A DNA stretch of 10,737 bases from Clostridiales bacterium (GTDB lineage: Bacteria > Bacillota > Clostridia > Lachnospirales > WRAX01). The stretch is taken from the NCBI GenBank assembly GCA_031271375.1, contig JAISVU010000430.1, forward strand, positions 1 to 10,737, given 5' to 3'. Position 1 is the first letter of the stretch. Every line of letters starts with the position of its first letter. A program made the translations under genes and the position numbers. Shown one piece after another: positions 6,824 to 10,737 of this stretch. Below the pieces are notes generated by a model. The model was not told the origin of the DNA, did not search any database, and saw only the letters and a list, made by a program, of their open reading frames with translations.

Positions 6824-8401
6824 ATGAAACTGAGCGAAATGACGCTGGAGCAAAAGGTTGGCCAGGTTATATGCGCCGGGTATCCCGGCCCCGCTGCCGA
6901 CGAGGGTATCAAGTCGTTGATACGGGACCGTCACTTGGGGAACATCATCCTCTTCCAGCGTAATTTTGAGGACTGCGGCCAGCTCTACGACACGATCAAG
7001 GAGCTGCAAGAGGAGGCTGCCAAGTCCAACGGAATTCCGCTGTTTGTTGGGATAGACCAGGAGGGCGGATACGTTACCCGTTTGTGGAACGGCGCGACAG
7101 TCTTCCCCGGGGCAATGGCCTGCGCCGCGACGGGAAACCCGGAGTACGCAAAGCTCATAGGGAGCAGTATGGGCGCGGAGCTAAAGGCCCTCGGCATCAA
7201 CATCAACTTCGCGCCGGTGCTGGATATCAACACAAACCCCGATAACCCCGTCATCAACACGCGTTCCTACGGGGACGATAAGGAAACCGTGGCCGCTTTC
7301 GGCGCGGCCTGCTGCGAAGGGCTGCAGAAACACGTCCTTGCCGCGGCGAAGCATTTCCCCGGCCACGGAGACACCCACCAGGACACGCATTTGACCTTGC
7401 CCACGATGGACTTCCCTAAGGAAAGGCTGGACAGCGTGGAGCTGTACCCCTTTATTAAGCTGGTTGAGAGCGGCGTTAAGGCTATTATGACTTCCCATGT
7501 CATCTACCCCGCGTACGACGATTCCGGCGTCCCCGCGACGCTGTCGGAGCCGATCCTTACCGGTATTCTGCGGAACCGCCTGGGCTTCGAGGGGATTATC
7601 ATAACGGACTGCATGGAAATGAACGCGATAAAAGATTTCTACGGCACGGTCGAGGCCTCTAAGAAGGCCCTGGCCGCCGGGGCGGATATAGTCCTAATAT
7701 GCCATACGAAGGAACGGCAGGCCGAGGCTATCGAAGCCCTGAAGCAAGCCGTTATGGAAGACCCCGCGCTGATGAAGAAGCTGGACGCCGCCGTGGAGCG
7801 GATTCTGCGTTATAAAGCGGAGCTGCCCGAAACGCCGTCTAAAGAAGAAATGGCGGAAAGGTTCGAGCTTGGAATACATCGCACCTATTCGGAGAGTGTC
7901 GCGCAAAAATCGATAACCCTGTACCGGGGTGTTCTTGAGCCATTCGGCGCTGACGAGGCTATGAACGCTGTCTTCTTCAATACCAGCACGGGCCTTACCG
8001 GCGTTGAGAACCGCAGCACACGCGGCAGGGGAGATTTGGAAGGCTCGTTCAAAGCGGCCTTTAAACAGGCGAATATGCTGAGTATGCCCGCCGACCCCGG
8101 CGCAGAATTGACAAATAAGCTCATGGGTAACTTGCAAAAAGACGCGAGGACGGTTATATTTTCATTTAACGCGTCCACGTTCCCCGGCCAGGCCGAAGCG
8201 ATCAACAGGATTCTTGAAGCCCAGCCCGGCGCTTTGGTCGTCGCTATGCGCTCGCCTTACGACATTCATAGGTTTGAACAGGTTAAGAACTATGTTCTCG
8301 CTTACGATTATACGCCTCCGGCGATTGACGCCGTTGTGGCGGCGCTGCAGGGGCAGTTCGAACCCAGCGGTAAATCGCCGGTGGGACTAGAACCGAGATA
8401 A
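6824..8401 (+). CDS. nagZ: Beta-N-acetylglucosaminidase NagZ (GH3), two-domain
   Basis: This 525-residue enzyme is a family 3 glycosidase that removes GlcNAc from the non-reducing end of murein fragments. The N-terminal barrel carries GIDQEGGYVTRL, the NagZ hallmark KHFPGHGD (176-183), followed by D187 and H189, which form the Asp-His acid/base dyad peculiar to NagZ, and the nucleophile D262 in ITDCMEMNAI. From about residue 345 a C-terminal domain follows, giving the long Gram-positive form. ATG 6824 is preferred over GTG 6818 because GAGGTG (6813-6818), which overlaps the namZ stop, is then 5 nt upstream. No signal peptide is seen. The last four codons (LEPR) and the TAA lie inside a dispersed repeat element (8387-8708), so the natural C-terminus has been replaced or trimmed. 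That element also separates this gene from murQ. Confidence 0.95.
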   Translation: MKLSEMTLEQKVGQVICAGYPGPAADEGIKSLIRDRHLGNIILFQRNFEDCGQLYDTIKELQEEAAKSNGIPLFVGIDQEGGYVTRLWNGATVFPGAMACAATGNPEYAKLIGSSMGAELKALGININFAPVLDINTNPDNPVINTRSYGDDKETVAAFGAACCEGLQKHVLAAAKHFPGHGDTHQDTHLTLPTMDFPKERLDSVELYPFIKLVESGVKAIMTSHVIYPAYDDSGVPATLSEPILTGILRNRLGFEGIIITDCMEMNAIKDFYGTVEASKKALAAGADIVLICHTKERQAEAIEALKQAVMEDPALMKKLDAAVERILRYKAELPETPSKEEMAERFELGIHRTYSESVAQKSITLYRGVLEPFGADEAMNAVFFNTSTGLTGVENRSTRGRGDLEGSFKAAFKQANMLSMPADPGAELTNKLMGNLQKDARTVIFSFNASTFPGQAEAINRILEAQPGALVVAMRSPYDIHRFEQVKNYVLAYDYTPPAIDAVVAALQGQFEPSGKSPVGLEPR

Positions 8402-8439
8402 AGAAGAACACAGAACCCAGAAAGTTAGTTTAAAAGTAC

Positions 8440-8529
8440 GGCGCTACGCTTGCGCTCCAGCTCAACGATCTGCCGTATGTCATCCGGGTTCGCGCAAGCG
8501 CGAACTTGAGCGTTCAAGAGAGTAGCGGC
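8440..8529. repeat. Nested inverted repeats able to form alternative hairpins
   Basis: Within the extra interior of copy 1, GTTCGCGC (8488-8495) pairs with GCGCGAAC (8498-8505). The same stretch GCGCAAGCG (8492-8500) can instead pair perfectly with CGCTTGCGC (8447-8455). A further hairpin CTTGA (8505-8509) with TCAAG (8514-8518) competes at one base, and GGCGCTAC (8440-8447) faces GTAGCGGC (8522-8529) with one mismatch. No T-run follows any stem, so these are not ordinary terminators. In an nagZ-murQ transcript they would form a structured spacer. Confidence 0.55.
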
Positions 8530-8560
8530 ATGAATGGAAGTCCGATAGCGAAGGACCTTT

Positions 8561-8587
8561 TTCGCGCTTTTCGTGCCTTTCGTGGTT
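8561..8587. repeat. 9-bp tandem repeat, three units
   Basis: The units are TTCGCGCTT (8561-8569), TTCGTGCCT (8570-8578) and TTCGTGGTT (8579-8587). On the minus strand this reads as ACGAAAGGC-type purine-rich units, similar in style to the 8-bp CACAGAGG units at 2455-2579. It lies in the extra interior of copy 1, suggesting one repeat inserted inside another. Confidence 0.65.
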
Positions 8588-8679
8588 AAAAAGTGAACGC
8601 TTAAGTTCATACATTAATTTACGGACTTCACAACCATGTTTAATTTAATCACCACCGATATTTCAGCAGTAATTATCTG

Positions 8680-8741
8680 GGCTCTGGGCCCTCGGCTCTC
8701 GGCCCTAGTAGGCTCTCGGCCCTCGGCTCTTAGCCCTAGTA
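8680..8741. repeat. 31-bp tandem duplication in front of murQ
   Basis: Two adjacent 31-bp units (8680-8710 and 8711-8741) differ at three positions. Each consists of GGCTCT-GGCCCT blocks and ends in CCCTAGTA. The unit spans the right terminus of copy 1, so it looks like amplification of the element end. The murQ ribosome binding site begins within two bases of the array. Confidence 0.75.
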
Positions 8742-8742
8742 C

Positions 8743-8747
8743 GGAGG
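8743..8747 (+). promoter_or_regulatory. Ribosome binding site of murQ next to the repeat array
   Basis: GGAGG (8743-8747) is 6 nt before the ATG at 8754 and fixes that start. It directly follows the 31-bp tandem array, so pairing within the GC-rich array could affect access to it. No convincing promoter was found in 8402-8742, so murQ is probably read from the namZ promoter. Confidence 0.7.
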
Positions 8748-8753
8748 ACACAA

Positions 8754-9650
8754 ATGAGTGAATTTTCGACATTATCGACGGAACAGCGCAACCAAGACAC
8801 CCTTATGATCGACAGGGTTTCGACGCTGGAGATGCTTGGGATGATTAACGACGAGGACGCGAAAGCGGCCCAAGCGGTAAGGGCGGAGCTGCCCAACATC
8901 GCGAAGGCTGTGGACAGGATAGCCGAGGCCTTCAAAAAAGGCGGCAGGCTCTTCTATGTGGGCGCGGGCACCAGCGGGCGCGTCGGGATATTGGACGCCT
9001 CCGAATGCCCCCCGACGTTCGGGGTGCCTCACGGAATGGTCATCGCGCTGATAGCGGGCGGGTCCGAATCCATGTTCGCCGCCGTCGAAGGCGCCGAAGA
9101 CGACACCTCGCTCGGGATAGCGGACATGCAGGCCAGAGGCGTCGGCGAAAACGACGTGGTCGTGGGCATATCCTCCAGCGGGCGCACGCCTTATGTGCTG
9201 GCGGCCATAAAAGAATCAAAGGCCGCCGGGGCCTGCACAGTTGGGATAAGCAACGCCGCGAATTCCCGCGTCGGGGCCGTCAGCGATATCGCGATAACGC
9301 CGATTGTAGGGCCGGAGGCCCTGACAGGCTCCACCCGGATGAAGGGCGGCACCTCGCAGAAGATGGTGCTGAACATGCTCTCCACCGGCGCGATGATACG
9401 CATTGGCAAGAGCTTTGGCAATCTGATGGTTGACGTTACTCCGACGAGCAAAAAGCTGGAAGACCGCGCCGTAAGGATCGTAGACGAAGCGACCGGAGCG
9501 GGGCTGGAGCGTTCAACAGAGGCCCTGCGCGAAGCGGGGAACAGCGCGAAACTGGCCATTGTTATGCTTAAGACGGGGCTTGACCTTTCCGAAGCCATAG
9601 TCAGGCTGGAGGAATGCGACGGCTTTGTCTCCCGTGCCGTTGAGGCTTGA
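8754..9650 (+). CDS. murQ: N-acetylmuramic acid 6-phosphate etherase MurQ
   Basis: This 298-residue cytoplasmic enzyme cleaves the lactyl ether of MurNAc-6-P to give GlcNAc-6-P and D-lactate. It is full length for the family. A SIS sugar-phosphate fold carries the signature GAGTSGRVGILDASECPP (70-87). The catalytic glutamates correspond to E84 (in ASECPP) and E115 (in VEGAEDD), matching E83 and E114 of the E. coli enzyme. A second SIS loop GISSSGRTPYV and the block GSTRMKGGTSQKMVLNM, typical of MurQ, follow. The start ATG has GGAGG 6 nt upstream. murK begins 2 nt after its stop, so the two are coupled. An element of about 320 bp separates it from nagZ, although all four genes face the same way and belong to one pathway. 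Confidence 0.98.
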   Translation: MSEFSTLSTEQRNQDTLMIDRVSTLEMLGMINDEDAKAAQAVRAELPNIAKAVDRIAEAFKKGGRLFYVGAGTSGRVGILDASECPPTFGVPHGMVIALIAGGSESMFAAVEGAEDDTSLGIADMQARGVGENDVVVGISSSGRTPYVLAAIKESKAAGACTVGISNAANSRVGAVSDIAITPIVGPEALTGSTRMKGGTSQKMVLNMLSTGAMIRIGKSFGNLMVDVTPTSKKLEDRAVRIVDEATGAGLERSTEALREAGNSAKLAIVMLKTGLDLSEAIVRLEECDGFVSRAVEA

Positions 9651-9652
9651 AA

Positions 9653-10561
9653 ATGCTGTATTTAGGCATCGACGGCGGCGGGACGAAGAGCGCGTACACG
9701 CTTATTGACGGCGAAGGCAGGGTTGTAAAAGAAGGCATAAGCGAGGGCTTGAACACTCACGCTATCGGCGCGGAGCGGGCAGCAGAGAATCTAGCCCTAG
9801 GGCTGGAGCGGTTATTAGGCGCGGTGCCCGCCGTCAACGATCTTTCCGCGATATGCCTTGCCTGTGCAGGGCTGGGCAGAGCAACCGACAAAGCAACCTG
9901 GGCCGGGATTTTTTCACATTTGGATATAACCTGCCCCGCCCTGTTTGCTTCGGATATAGAAGCGGCACTGATGGGCGGATTACATAAACGAACCGGGATA
10001 GCGGTGCTGTCCGGCACGGGTTCCATTGCGGCCGGGTATGACGAAAGCGGAGCGTTCGCCAGAGCGGGCGGCTTCGGCCATATAATAGGCGACGAAGGCA
10101 GCGCTTATGACATCGGGCGGCGGATACTTAACGCCGTAGTGAGGGCTTATGACGGCCTTGCCCGCCCGACGGTCTTGACCGGGCAGGTTTTAAGCAAACT
10201 GGGCCTTGCCGATGTGCCAGACCTGGTGCCTGTAATTTATGGATACAAGGACAAAAAGGATATAGCGGCGTTCGCGGAGCTGCTGGGCCCCGCGCTGGCG
10301 GCGGGCGACGAAGCCGCTGCGGAGATAGCGGAAGCGGCGGCGCAAAGCCTTGCGGAGCTGGGCGCGGCTGCGGCGCGGAAGCTGGGCTTTGCCGGGGGAT
10401 TCGATATGACCACGGGCGGCGGGATTTTGACAAATAATGCGTATATTTATAAACGCTTTGCTGAGATGATAGCGGAGGCCCTGCCCGAGGCGAGGCTTGT
10501 TAAACCTAAGTCGCCGCCCTCATATGGGGCGGCGCTGATGGCTCTGCTAGAGCCGAGATAA
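9653..10561 (+). CDS. murK: N-acetylmuramic acid/N-acetylglucosamine kinase, BadF/BadG family
   Basis: This 302-residue sugar kinase has the ASKHA (actin-like ATPase) fold of the BadF/BadG family. The phosphate-1 loop is GIDGGGTKS (5-13, with D7), phosphate-2 is SGTGS (120-124), and the adenosine-side block is GDEGSAYDIG (146-155). The C-terminal TGGGILTN and KPKSPPSYGAALMAL are typical of GlcNAc/MurNAc kinases. Placed directly behind murQ, it probably makes MurNAc-6-P for that enzyme, as the characterised Clostridium acetobutylicum MurK does, and also GlcNAc-6-P. ATG 9653 is chosen because GAGG (9642-9645) inside the end of murQ is 7 nt upstream; a TTG at 9647 overlapping the murQ stop is less likely. 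The last four codons (LEPR) and the TAA lie within a repeat element. A GlcNAc-only kinase is the main alternative. Confidence 0.88.
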   Translation: MLYLGIDGGGTKSAYTLIDGEGRVVKEGISEGLNTHAIGAERAAENLALGLERLLGAVPAVNDLSAICLACAGLGRATDKATWAGIFSHLDITCPALFASDIEAALMGGLHKRTGIAVLSGTGSIAAGYDESGAFARAGGFGHIIGDEGSAYDIGRRILNAVVRAYDGLARPTVLTGQVLSKLGLADVPDLVPVIYGYKDKKDIAAFAELLGPALAAGDEAAAEIAEAAAQSLAELGAAAARKLGFAGGFDMTTGGGILTNNAYIYKRFAEMIAEALPEARLVKPKSPPSYGAALMALLEPR

Positions 10562-10708
10562 AGAAGAACACAGAGCTCAGATGTAGAGCGCAGAAAAAGA
10601 AGAACACAGAGCCCGGACAATTACTTTAAGAAAGGCGCGGGGCTAACGGCTGCCGCTCTTTCTGCAGTAGTCATCTGAGCTCTGGGTTCTTCTTTATATC
10701 GGCTCTAG
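10547..10708. mobile_element. CTAG-bounded miniature repeat element, copy 2
   Basis: This 162-bp unit has terminal inverted repeats of 37 bp (10547-10583 against 10672-10708) with two mismatches, starting and ending in CTAG. It is non-coding apart from its borders. The left end contains the last codons and stop of murK. A partial second copy of the left end, AAAGAAGAACACAGAGC, sits 36 bp inside (10596-10612) as a direct repeat of 10560-10576; what follows that internal copy resembles copy 1 (8422-8440) better than the outer end does. It could fold into a long hairpin in RNA or single-stranded DNA. No T-run follows, so it is not a standard terminator, although it may protect the 3' end of the murQ-murK message. 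Confidence 0.75.
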
Positions 10709-10737
10709 CTCCCGAAGCCCGCCGTCTTCTCCGCCGC
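10694..10737 (-). CDS. Possible C-terminal end of a convergent gene (partial)
   Basis: On the minus strand the frame entering from the window edge reads GGEDGGLRELEPI and then stops at TAA (10696-10694). The last codons, CTA GAG CCG ATA TAA, come from the inverted end of the repeat element in the same frame as the LEPR ends of nagZ and murK. Only about 13 residues are visible, so reality and function cannot be judged. Another minus-strand frame stops at the TAG within CTAG (AAEKTAGFGS), and it is equally possible. Confidence 0.25.
   Translation of the reverse strand, partial: GGEDGGLRELEPI

Larger units (their letters stand above)
8387..8708. mobile_element. CTAG-bounded miniature repeat element, copy 1 (enlarged)
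   Basis: The left end (8387-8421) matches the left end of the element at 10547 in 32 of 35 positions, and the right end (8655-8688) matches 10653-10686 in 28 of 34. The left homology continues more weakly to about 8440. Both outer borders are CTAG, and the ends are imperfect inverted repeats of each other (CTAGAACCGAGAT... against ...CTCGGCCCTAG). About 220 bp of interior is absent from the smaller copy. It encodes no transposase, so it resembles a miniature inverted-repeat element that would need an enzyme in trans. CTAG could be a duplicated 4-bp target (the YTAR type known for IS5 relatives) or, being palindromic, part of the ends. It starts inside the last codons of nagZ and ends just before the murQ ribosome binding site. 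Confidence 0.7.

Noticed and set aside
8594..8609. TGAAC-GCTTAA-GTTCA palindrome as an operator for murQ
   Set aside because: No convincing promoter lies nearby and it sits within mobile repeat DNA, so a regulatory role cannot be supported.
8425..8610. 61-residue minus-strand frame in the nagZ-murQ spacer
   Set aside because: Its N-terminal part is the translated 9-bp repeat array, there is no ribosome binding site, and the frame lies within the repeat element.
8680..8741. Possible start of a CRISPR array (31-bp repeats)
   Set aside because: The two units are directly adjacent with no spacer, internally repetitive, and there are no cas genes.
10128..10433. 101-residue minus-strand frame inside murK
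   Set aside because: It is a proline- and arginine-rich shadow of a clearly conserved kinase gene on the other strand.
10547..10708. Element hairpin as a rho-independent terminator of murQ-murK
   Set aside because: The stem is long and interrupted, the loop is about 88 nt and no T-run follows on the + strand, so it does not meet the usual form. A role in message stability is possible.

Overview
The window looks like a chromosomal segment of an anaerobic, GC-rich Firmicute, most likely a member of the Clostridia. The reasons are strong AGGAGG-type ribosome binding sites, sigma-A promoters with 17-bp spacers, a DUF6514-type small protein, a clostridial-type butanol-dehydrogenase-like enzyme, YycH/YycI wall-signalling proteins and a clostridial-style MurNAc kinase. 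This placement is an inference from gene content; no rRNA is present.

Layout: (1) 12-1677: two single-gene units on the + strand, each with its own promoter, encoding a small DUF6514-like protein and an iron-containing alcohol dehydrogenase that ends in a perfect-stem intrinsic terminator. (2) 1680-3120: an insertion-sequence graveyard with two decayed IS1634-like transposase remnants, separated by an inverted pair of arms built from 8-bp repeats. (3) 3208-5598: yycH and yycI on the minus strand, transcribed from a near-consensus promoter. (4) 5614-10561: a peptidoglycan-sugar salvage cluster on the + strand: namZ (exo-muramidase), nagZ (GH3 hexosaminidase), murQ (MurNAc-6-P etherase) and murK (MurNAc/GlcNAc kinase). 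(5) 10547-10737: a repeat element and possibly the tail of a convergent gene.

How the genes work together: NamZ would remove MurNAc from the non-reducing end of murein fragments and NagZ would remove GlcNAc. MurK would phosphorylate both sugars, and MurQ would convert MurNAc-6-P to GlcNAc-6-P plus lactate. NamZ and NagZ show no signal peptide, and a kinase takes the place of a PTS, so the pathway seems to run inside the cell on imported fragments. The divergent yycHI pair, which in other Firmicutes tunes the wall-stress kinase WalK, shares the roughly 100-bp promoter region with namZ.

The most unusual feature is a short dispersed repeat element with terminal inverted repeats, present twice (8387-8708 and 10547-10708). 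Each copy begins at a CTAG inside the last codons of a salvage gene, and the element's own sequence supplies the final four codons (Leu-Glu-Pro-Arg) and the TAA stop of both nagZ and murK. The inverted right end of the second copy could end a minus-strand gene in the same frame (Leu-Glu-Pro-Ile-stop). The first copy carries about 220 bp of extra interior sequence with alternative hairpins and a 9-bp tandem repeat, and it separates nagZ from murQ. A gene-end-associated miniature element of this kind is the best candidate here for something undescribed.
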